Below, in pieces: positions 44,976 to 51,467 of a stretch of 64,000 nucleotides of DNA. The notes beneath the pieces were generated by a model, which worked only from the letters and a program-made list of their open reading frames with translations, made no database searches and was not told where the DNA came from. Both the position numbers and the translations under genes were made by a program. Numbering within the stretch: position 1 is the first letter of the stretch; every line of letters begins with the position of its first letter. Location of the stretch: NCBI GenBank assembly GCA_965208965.1, contig OZ242384.1, positions 2,232,001 to 2,296,000 on the forward strand. Direction: 5' to 3'. Source of the DNA: Bin5 sp965208965. GTDB lineage: Bacteria; Chloroflexota; Anaerolineae; Caldilineales; Caldilineaceae.

Positions 44976-45227
44976 CAGGAAACTCCTTGTTGTCAAGCGG
45001 GAAAAACAAGATGAGGCTTCTGGCAGTATAGCCGACGTCACCCCGCTGGTCAACGAACCCCACAAGCAGGAGCGTTCCTTTGAGCAGTCCATCTGACGAA
45101 GAACCTACATGAGACCATGAGGATTCGACGAATGTTGAACTTAAGGATTTGCATCGCAAGTACTAACTAACTATAGTGGTACATGTCGAATGGCTCAAGC
45201 TTTTGCGTTGTCGAGGGGGGTAAGGCG

Positions 45228-45626
45228 ATGGAACGAGACCAACTGTACAGGAAGATGGCGGCGAGGGGAAAGTACCGGCGCCTCTACACACATCTGGGCG
45301 GGCTTGCTACGCAGGAGTGGAGAACTACCTTCGGGGAGATAGAATCCGTAATCGGCTTCCCACTGCCTCCGTCCGCCCGTCTTCATCGACCTTGGTGGTC
45401 CAACCAGTCCGGAGGCAATGGTCACAGCCAGGCTTTGGCCTGGGGCGCCGCCGGATGGGAAACCGCGGAGGTGGACATGGATGCAGAAACTCTGCTGCTC
45501 CGGCGCAAGCCAGGGGCTGTCCTTCAAACCTTCAATCTTGACGAAGTGTTGCCGGTACATACGGCCGGGGGCTGGCCCGAAGAGCTCAGTCTCAGGCGCG
45601 AGGATATCTACGAAGACAGGATCTAG
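45228..45626 (+). CDS. DUF7662-type protein next to a PIN toxin
   Basis: A 132-residue protein: TFGEIESVIGFPLPPSAR, LHRPWWSNQ, HSQALAWGAAGWETAEVDM. I recognise these as the conserved parts of small DUF7662-like proteins, a family of unknown function found near restriction and toxin genes. ATG 45228 has a G-rich ribosome-binding site. Its stop is 7 bp before a PIN-domain gene, so the pair resembles a toxin-antitoxin operon, with this protein in the antitoxin position (inference). Confidence 0.75.
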   Translation: MERDQLYRKMAARGKYRRLYTHLGGLATQEWRTTFGEIESVIGFPLPPSARLHRPWWSNQSGGNGHSQALAWGAAGWETAEVDMDAETLLLRRKPGAVLQTFNLDEVLPVHTAGGWPEELSLRREDIYEDRI

Positions 45627-45633
45627 CCCCCCC

Positions 45634-46056
45634 ATGTTTGTGGACACTAACGTGTTGATAAATGCCCGATTCCTGGAAGCCCCGGACCACGAAGCCGCCA
45701 GGGCCGGCTTGGAGAGCGCACTAAAGGAGCCTGAACCGCTTCGCATCAGCCGCCAGGTCTTACGCGAATACTTGGCAGTAGTCACCCGTCCACAAATCTG
45801 GCTGGCGGCCATCTCCCGCGATGACGCCCTCAATGACGTTGAGCGCCTCGCAGCCACATTTGAAGTGTTGGAGGACGGGCCCGTAGTTACCGACTGGCTG
45901 GTATCGCTGTGCCGCCAAACTCCGGTCGGCGGCAATCAGATTCACGACGCCAACATCGTCGCAACCATGCTGGCCTACGGAGAGCGCCGGCTGCTGACCT
46001 TCAACGTGGCTGACTTCCGCCGTTACGTTGACCACATCGAGTTGGTCGCAGGATAG
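45634..46056 (+). CDS. PIN-domain RNase, VapC-like
   Basis: A 140-residue PIN domain: MFVDTNVLINARF, the glutamate in LREYLAVVTRP, and NQIHDANIVATMLAYGERRLLTFNVADFRRY with the last acidic residues. Start ATG 45634 begins directly at the first strand; the open frame extends further upstream but without family sequence. Upstream partner is the DUF7662 protein, not a standard VapB. Confidence 0.9.
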   Translation: MFVDTNVLINARFLEAPDHEAARAGLESALKEPEPLRISRQVLREYLAVVTRPQIWLAAISRDDALNDVERLAATFEVLEDGPVVTDWLVSLCRQTPVGGNQIHDANIVATMLAYGERRLLTFNVADFRRYVDHIELVAG

Positions 46057-46167
46057 CCTCCCAGCCGCCCACACTGACATCCGGGCCTATAGCAGACCGA
46101 TCCCGAAAGCTGGCACGCCTGGGCGCGAGATCATGCCCCAAAAACCGTTGGGAAGGGGCGCGGACGG

Positions 46168-46262
46168 ACGAGTTGATAGACGAGTTGCCGCACGAGTGAT
46201 GGACGAGTTAACACACGAACGCTCATACGAGAGTTGGACGAGCGTTTACGAGTGATTACGAG
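46168..46262. repeat. Phased ACGAG short-repeat array
   Basis: Nine copies of ACGAG (one ACGAA) start at 46168, 46180, 46192, 46203, 46215, 46227, 46238, 46248 and 46258, that is every 10-12 bp, close to one DNA helical turn. It is the main feature of the 346-bp gap between the PIN gene and the convergent zinc-knuckle gene. It may be a protein-binding array or a decayed tandem repeat. Confidence 0.6.
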
Positions 46263-46402
46263 CGTTTGACATGAAAAATTTTTGTTGCCAGAGAACGGCG
46301 GAAGGCGCATGGGCGGTACATCAGGTGTAAGACCTCAGAAAGTGATATGGCATTTATTCTTTACATGGCTCGCGGGCGGTAGGGAGAGAGAGGGTGGCTC
46401 CG

Positions 46403-47308
46403 TCAAGTCACTTTAGAGTTTGAGATCAGCCGGTCCAATGTATCATCAACAAGCTCGTCTTCGTAGTCCTCCTTGAATTCACTGGCAATCATCTTCGTCT
46501 GCTCGAGCTGATCCTCGAGGATTTTTGCGGCCTGTTCGGCGCTGTCGGGGTTGGCGGGCGGCAGCGGGCCGGTTTTCACGCCTGCCGGCAGCTGGCTGAA
46601 GGGCTGTCCGGTCAGGGGGTCGAGGGGTGGAGCGGGGTTGCGCGCGAGGTCGGCCAAGGCTTCTTCCATTTCGGCGCGCATCTTGGCCAGAGCGTCTCGC
46701 AGGTCGGAAATCTGACGCCCACTCAGAATCCTTTCCATCCTCACGTATTTCAGGGTGTCGAGGTCCTCTTGCGTGTAGTTGGTCAGGCGGTGGTAACCGA
46801 AGCGCCGTCTGCCTTTGTCTGTGAGGACCGGTTCGGCGGGTTCGCCGGCATCCTGCGATTGTTCGAGCGTAGCCAGGCCCTGGGCGATGAGCGATTCGAT
46901 TCTGATCTGGTTTTGCCAGTCGGCGATTTGGGCGGCGGCGTTAAGGATGGCGGGGTCGCCGTGGTCGCCGACGACTTCCATGGCGGCGGCATCGGTTTCT
47001 TCGTTGCGGATCAGTTCCATTTCCTTATCGGAGCGGCGGTGGAGGGCGAGCATCGCCATAACGCCGCGGGACATTGCGGAGTAGGCGGTGGGGGCGAGAT
47101 TACCCTCGCGCACATCAACGAGGCCTTGTTCGAGCGCTTCGAAGGCACGCCGCAGTCGTTCGGGGATGCGTTTGTCGGCCCTGGCGGCGGTGGAGGAGTT
47201 CTGGCCGCCGCGCGAGCGCCACTCGCGCGTTTTGGAGGCGGGGGCGTGGGCGATGCAGTAGCCGCCGAACTGGGGCAGGCCATTCCCTTTGCAGGGTGTT
47301 TTGGGCAT
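46403..47308 (-). CDS. Hypothetical protein with N-terminal Cys/His cluster
   Basis: A 301-residue protein not recognised. It begins TPCKGNGLPQFGGYCIAH, a short Cys...CxxH cluster like those found at the N-terminus of many mobile-element proteins. The remainder is helical and charged, with a long coiled coil (LSGRQISDLRDALAKMRAEMEEAL) and an acidic C-terminus. It lies 244 bp downstream of the CBASS operon on the same strand; a functional link is not shown. Confidence 0.55.
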   Translation of the reverse strand: MPKTPCKGNGLPQFGGYCIAHAPASKTREWRSRGGQNSSTAARADKRIPERLRRAFEALEQGLVDVREGNLAPTAYSAMSRGVMAMLALHRRSDKEMELIRNEETDAAAMEVVGDHGDPAILNAAAQIADWQNQIRIESLIAQGLATLEQSQDAGEPAEPVLTDKGRRRFGYHRLTNYTQEDLDTLKYVRMERILSGRQISDLRDALAKMRAEMEEALADLARNPAPPLDPLTGQPFSQLPAGVKTGPLPPANPDSAEQAAKILEDQLEQTKMIASEFKEDYEDELVDDTLDRLISNSKVT

Positions 47309-47552
47309 GTTTTCACTCTAACGGTGTAATGGCCGCAACGTTGCAGCGAAGCCTAAGAACTACTGTACTACACATTTCAGAAATTGGCAACTCGAATACT
47401 GTATGTTGTGGTGTGGGAAAAAATATGGGCATATGGGGCCCACACCGTGAGTCATGTGATTTGGGGATTGACTGTGATTGAAGGCCAAGGGCTGTGGCGG
47501 GCCGAACGGGCTGGAGCGACTTTGGGTTCTGATTTTTCCGGCCTGCCGCGCC

Positions 47553-48221
47553 TTATCCTGATTTGATCTGGATGGGCGGACGCAAGCGTCTCATCACTTC
47601 ATTTACTTCGTCCTGGCAACATTTCTTGAACTTGACTCCACTTCCGCAAGGACAGGGATCGTTTCTGCCGAGATCACGCTTGGCGTAACGAAGCATTTCT
47701 TCAACGTGTTCCCTGTGGCCCCGGTCTCCATGTGAAAGTTCACCCCATAGGTCTGTCTGGGCAGCCTTGATACCATATTGATCCGTATAAGACAACCGGT
47801 AGAAGAAGGGAATGATCAAGTGGTAAAGAAATCGTTCTAATGTGAGATTTCTTTCACGGGCGTATCCGATTCCCAAGCAACAGGCCCCATTTTCAAAGAA
47901 ATGCAGATCGATAGGTTCCACATTGTTCTCTGCTGCGATTTCGCTAAACTTACCGCCGGTTTCATGGACTATCGGCCAGCCGTTGTCCTCGATTGAATCG
48001 GAATCCAAGTGAATCTCTATCTCAAAGACGTCACACAGATGGGTGCCCAAAGCCCTGATCGCAGGGTCGCAACCATACTCCATCTTCCCAGAATCCCTGT
48101 TAAATGCTGCACAAAAATCAAGTTCTCCCATGATTCTTTGCGCTTCAGCGTCGTAGCTCAAGTTTGGGAACGAGGACTTAAGCCACTCGATGTCACTCTT
48201 GGCAAGTCTCATCGTGCCCAC
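47553..48221 (-). CDS. E2-like protein with C-terminal SEC-C motif (type II short CBASS candidate)
   Basis: A 222-residue protein. The C-terminus RNDPCPCGSGVKFKKCC is a zinc-binding SEC-C motif. The region before it, FFENGACCLGIG, then ERNLTLERFLYHLIIPFFY and WGELSHGDRGHRE, matches my recollection of prokaryotic E2-like proteins in which the Cys before LG is catalytic. In short type II CBASS an E2-like enzyme attaches to or releases the CD-NTase C-terminus. The gene overlaps the CD-NTase gene by 13 bp, supporting that role. The E2 call rests on motif memory, not on a search. Confidence 0.7.
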   Translation of the reverse strand: MGTMRLAKSDIEWLKSSFPNLSYDAEAQRIMGELDFCAAFNRDSGKMEYGCDPAIRALGTHLCDVFEIEIHLDSDSIEDNGWPIVHETGGKFSEIAAENNVEPIDLHFFENGACCLGIGYARERNLTLERFLYHLIIPFFYRLSYTDQYGIKAAQTDLWGELSHGDRGHREHVEEMLRYAKRDLGRNDPCPCGSGVKFKKCCQDEVNEVMRRLRPPIQIKSG

Positions 48222-49192
48222 GGACGCCTCGGCGTTACAGCAGCGACCGCAGGGGCGCCGCTGCGCTTTGCGCTGTTTCCGCTTGATTTGTCATCATCCT
48301 CGTCTCGCTTCTCTCCAAACTCGTCGCCGAAAAGGGCTCGCCACTTGTCGACACTATCATTGTGTTCTTTGGCGTCGTAAGCTTCGTTGATTCGCTTGTT
48401 GTAAACGTCGAATTTCTCCCGGAAGTTTTCGTACTTCGTTTGGTCCCAGTGCCGATTGAAGTCTTCTTCAGGCAAGACGGGATTCTCGATTGTCGGCATT
48501 GTTTCGTTGTCCTGCAGGAAGTCGTTGATCCGGTTGGACACGGTCTTGAGGGCGTCGGGGACGTTTTTGAAGTTATCTCCATCGTTCTCACCGCAGACGG
48601 TCTTGCCGATGAGCGTCGTCAGCAGGATGGATTTGGCGGTGAAATTCCCCTTGTGGTCTCTCAGAAATTTCAAGAGCCTGGTCACTCTCTTCAAGTTCCC
48701 ATGCGTAATGCTTGTCTTCTCATTGAACCAGTCTCTGTATCCTGTTCCATCGGTACGTTCCAATTCATTGGTCTCTCTGTTGCAGACCCACTTGCTGCCA
48801 TCCGGCTTGGTGACGCAGGGAACCACGTCCAGGTGAAAGTCTCCGGCATAGTCAAGGTACACACACCTGGTCTTGCGATGCACCTTTTCCTTGTAGGTGC
48901 CGTGGCCTCGAAAGCAGTCGTACAGTTCTTGGATGTAGGCTTTCGGTTCCTTGTCTTCTTCGTACTTCATATGGAGTTGGATATCAGCATCATATTCCTG
49001 CCCTTCCTTAACAGGCCTGATGATCGTTTTCAGGCCGTAGGAGCCTTGAGGCTCAACTCTTCCGAAGGAGTTCAGATTTTCTTTGAGGAAATCGGTAACG
49101 GCTTGCACGTGCCCGCTCAGCCTGTCAAGCCGAGCCTGGTTCAGGTTTACAACGTCATCGAGAAAGTCGATAAAGTATTGCGTATGTTTCAT
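48209..49192 (-). CDS. CBASS CD-NTase (SMODS nucleotidyltransferase)
   Basis: A 327-residue cyclic-oligonucleotide synthase. Catalytic features: GSYGLKT (GS motif, about residue 50), EYDADIQL (the DxD pair, about 67-71), and HLDVVPCV (third Asp, about 120). It makes a cyclic di- or trinucleotide upon phage infection, which activates the adjacent phospholipase. Clade and product cannot be assigned by eye. The C-terminal tail is basic and apparently disordered (TPRRPWAR), a possible target of the E2-like protein. It follows the patatin gene by 51 bp. Confidence 0.9.
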   Translation of the reverse strand: MKHTQYFIDFLDDVVNLNQARLDRLSGHVQAVTDFLKENLNSFGRVEPQGSYGLKTIIRPVKEGQEYDADIQLHMKYEEDKEPKAYIQELYDCFRGHGTYKEKVHRKTRCVYLDYAGDFHLDVVPCVTKPDGSKWVCNRETNELERTDGTGYRDWFNEKTSITHGNLKRVTRLLKFLRDHKGNFTAKSILLTTLIGKTVCGENDGDNFKNVPDALKTVSNRINDFLQDNETMPTIENPVLPEEDFNRHWDQTKYENFREKFDVYNKRINEAYDAKEHNDSVDKWRALFGDEFGEKRDEDDDKSSGNSAKRSGAPAVAAVTPRRPWAR

Positions 49193-49243
49193 GATTGTGT
49201 TGCTCCTGCCCCGGGATTCAATCCCGGTCTGTTGTCGCTGGGG

Positions 49244-50290
49244 TTAAGTCAGCGAATGAGGTGTGTATCGTGTCGCCGGTTCTTGCAAAAAGAGAGATGC
49301 AACGGTTTCGCCGTAATGCTCAAGCGCCGTGGTCGCGGCAGCGGGCAGTTCGCTGGAAGCGCGCACATAATCATCCAGTTGGATCGGTCTTGCGTTCGCT
49401 CGCGCGTCCACCCTGACAATCCGGTCCGCCCCGACCAGCAGGCCCGCTTGCCCCAGCGCGCTGTGAGACTGAAGGCGCATCGCCGCGAAAATGATGTCCT
49501 TCCACGCCCAAATGCCCCCAAGCTTTTTCTTGATGACATTAACGGTATAGGGACTATTTCCACAGCCAACGCTCAGAATGCGAATGCGCTCGTGGGGCAC
49601 GGCAAAGCAAGTCAAGGCGTCGAGCAAACCAACCATAATCGGATTGTTGCACCAGACTCCGCCGTCCACGAACGAATATCCGTTATCTTCCAGAGGTCGG
49701 AAGAATGTTGGGGCCGCTGACGTAGCCACAGCCACCTTTCGCATCCGCTCCCGGCCATCCAGCTTGTAGTCCGGGTGATGGGGCGTCTTGAAGATGTAGA
49801 CTTCGCTGTGCCGCCCGTCAAATGACGGGATGCATAACCTTGACATTGATTCGCTGAATTTCCTTTTCCCGAACGTCTCGTCTAGTACACGCGCAAGAGC
49901 ATCGCGGTCGTAGCGATACAGAACGAACTGGCGGGCCTTTCCCAACAGGCGGCCAAGCCAGCGCTGCGGGGGAAAGATTTCGCTCCCCCGGCTGATGTAG
50001 AGATCGCGAAGTTCGGCGGCTGTGAGACCGGCACCCAGACCCAGGGAGATGATCCCGCCCGTTGACGTTCCCGCAATGAGGTCGAAGTAGCGGGCTATCG
50101 AGGACCCACCGAGAAAGCGTTTCTCCAAGCCGGCCAGAAAGGAAGCCGGGAAGATTCCCTTGATTCCGCCCCCGTCGATGGCCAGGATGCGAAACTCCTG
50201 GGCCTCCGGCCAAGGTTGTGGGACTCTGCGACATTTGATCGCGCCGGACGATCGGGCTGTCGGCGCTGTTGCCCGTTCTTTATCGCTCAT
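49244..50290 (-). CDS. capV: Patatin-like phospholipase, CBASS effector CapV
   Basis: A 348-residue patatin phospholipase. The oxyanion hole is ILAIDGGGIKGIFP; the nucleophile elbow is DLIAGTSTGGII (GxSxG); the catalytic Asp is in FVDGGVWCNNP. CapV degrades membrane lipids when it binds the cyclic nucleotide from the CD-NTase, killing the infected cell. ATG 50290 (MSDKERATA) is chosen; AGGAGG lies 15 nt upstream, rather far, so a nearby alternative start is possible. It is first in the operon capV-CD-NTase-E2. Confidence 0.9.
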   Translation of the reverse strand: MSDKERATAPTARSSGAIKCRRVPQPWPEAQEFRILAIDGGGIKGIFPASFLAGLEKRFLGGSSIARYFDLIAGTSTGGIISLGLGAGLTAAELRDLYISRGSEIFPPQRWLGRLLGKARQFVLYRYDRDALARVLDETFGKRKFSESMSRLCIPSFDGRHSEVYIFKTPHHPDYKLDGRERMRKVAVATSAAPTFFRPLEDNGYSFVDGGVWCNNPIMVGLLDALTCFAVPHERIRILSVGCGNSPYTVNVIKKKLGGIWAWKDIIFAAMRLQSHSALGQAGLLVGADRIVRVDARANARPIQLDDYVRASSELPAAATTALEHYGETVASLFLQEPATRYTPHSLT

Positions 50291-50362
50291 GTGACTACTT
50301 GAATTCCTCCTGACGCTTTCTGGAAATCCGAAAACGTCTTTGTCTATTGGCTGTGATTCTCG

Positions 50363-50377
50363 GCAGGCCGGGCCTGC
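50363..50377. promoter_or_regulatory. Palindrome GCAGGCC-G-GGCCTGC next to the -35 box
   Basis: A perfect 7-bp inverted repeat with one central base, 1 bp upstream of the rightward -35 element and inside the leftward transcript. A good candidate operator for the HTH regulator. Confidence 0.5.
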
Positions 50378-50378
50378 A

Positions 50379-50407
50379 TTGCAGGAATACGGCGCGCTTG
50401 CTACAAT
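50379..50407 (+). promoter_or_regulatory. Promoter of the HTH-peptidase-hsdR operon
   Basis: TTGCAG (50379-50384), 17 bp, TACAAT (50402-50407), start near 50414, leaving a ~107-nt leader before the HTH gene. Confidence 0.65.
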
Positions 50408-50428
50408 GCAACCCAATCCTCGAACGGA

Positions 50429-50457
50429 AGTATACCACAAGTGCTTTTCGATTGCAA
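50429..50457 (-). promoter_or_regulatory. Promoter of the CBASS operon
   Basis: On the minus strand TTGCAA (50457-50452), 17 bp, TATACT (50434-50429). It reads towards capV with a predicted start near 50422. It faces the promoter of the HTH-peptidase-hsdR operon; the two transcripts would overlap at their 5' ends. Confidence 0.65.
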
Positions 50458-50504
50458 CAGTGAAATCCTCTTTTCACTGCTTTCGCCGTTCCGTTAAGGA
50501 ACGG
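50458..50504. promoter_or_regulatory. Two inverted repeats in the regulator leader
   Basis: CAGTGAAA/TTTCACTG (50458-50465 and 50472-50479), abutting the leftward -35 box, and CCGTTCC/GGAACGG (50486-50492 and 50498-50504), just before the ribosome-binding site AAGGAGA. The first could be an operator for the CBASS promoter; the second may form an RNA hairpin. Confidence 0.5.
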
Positions 50505-50520
50505 AGCCAAGGAGAAGACC

Positions 50521-50883
50521 ATGAAAAGGAGACGGAGCTTCGATGCTGACGCTTTTTACGCGGCACTGGACGGAGAGCGGCAGGCCAGGCAGTTGACATG
50601 GAAGAAAGTGGCCGACGAGAGCGGTGTCAGTGCATCAACTCTTACGCGCATTGCGCAAGGCAAGCGCCCCGACGTAGACAGTCTGGCAGCTCTGGCGGCC
50701 TGGTCGGGGCTGAATGTGGACAGGTTTGTGAAAGGCAGGTCGTCCGGGCAAGAGGAACCGGAGAGGCTTGCAATGATTTCCACATATCTTCGCACCGATC
50801 CACAGTTGAATGAGGAAGCTGCCACAGCACTGGATGAAATTGTCAAGGCGGCCTACAACAGATTGAGAAGGGCAACGAGGTAA
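50521..50883 (+). CDS. HTH (Cro/C1-type) repressor, CapH-like
   Basis: A 120-residue protein with a helix-turn-helix at about residues 20-65 (LTWKKVADESGVSASTLTRIAQGKRPDVDSLAAL) and a short helical C-terminal tail. It is followed 2 bp later by an ImmA/IrrE-type peptidase and is divergent from a CBASS operon. This is the arrangement of CapH, a CBASS repressor destroyed by its peptidase CapP. ATG 50521 has AAGGAGA upstream. It may also control hsdR, which lies downstream on the same transcript. Confidence 0.88.
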   Translation: MKRRRSFDADAFYAALDGERQARQLTWKKVADESGVSASTLTRIAQGKRPDVDSLAALAAWSGLNVDRFVKGRSSGQEEPERLAMISTYLRTDPQLNEEAATALDEIVKAAYNRLRRATR

Positions 50884-50885
50884 AC

Positions 50886-51467
50886 GTGAGACGAGGATTC
50901 AAGAAAGAAGCGAAGTGGATTGCCAGGCAGGTGAGGGACGATCTGGGACTAAGTCTGACTGACCCGCTCGACCCTTGGAGGCTGGCAGAATTACTTGATA
51001 TTCCGGTCCTCAGGCTTTCGGATTTTCAGGAGTCTGCGGAAGGGGCTTACCACTACTTCCGGGAGCGAGGGCGGTCGGTATTTTCGGCGGTCACTGTTTT
51101 CTGCGGGAACAGGCGCTTGATTGTGCATAACGATTCTCATTCCCCGGGCCGGCAGGCCAGCAACGTATGCCACGAGCTTGCACATGGCCTGTTATTGCAC
51201 GCGCCCACTCCTATCCTTGACGACAAGGGATGCCGGTATTGGAGCAAAGAGATAGAGGAGGAGGCGAACTGGCTGAGCGGCGTTTTGCTGGTGCCCGATG
51301 AGGCCGCCATTGCGGTGGTAAAAGGAGGAATCGACCTAGCGCGAGCGGCAGCCCTCTATGGTGTGAGTGTCAAGATGATGACGTTTCGCATAAACGTTTC
51401 CGGCGCAAGAAAGAGGGTACGGCGTTTTTCGCGGACATCACGGCAATCGACTGTAAGAGCAAGATGA
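50886..51467 (+). CDS. ImmA/IrrE-family zinc metallopeptidase, CapP-like
   Basis: A 193-residue peptidase. The zinc motif HELAH lies near residue 98 within NVCHELAHGLLLH, and the third-ligand region EIEEEANWLSGVLLVP follows about 30 residues later; ANxFAxxLLMP is the usual form. These peptidases cleave an adjacent HTH repressor on a stress signal; CapP responds to single-stranded DNA. It starts at GTG 50886 and overlaps hsdR by 4 bp. Confidence 0.92.
   Translation: MRRGFKKEAKWIARQVRDDLGLSLTDPLDPWRLAELLDIPVLRLSDFQESAEGAYHYFRERGRSVFSAVTVFCGNRRLIVHNDSHSPGRQASNVCHELAHGLLLHAPTPILDDKGCRYWSKEIEEEANWLSGVLLVPDEAAIAVVKGGIDLARAAALYGVSVKMMTFRINVSGARKRVRRFSRTSRQSTVRAR

Noticed and set aside
46168..46262. 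Plasmid-type replication origin iterons
   Set aside because: No replication initiator gene nearby and chromosomal metabolic genes on both sides; kept only as a phased repeat.
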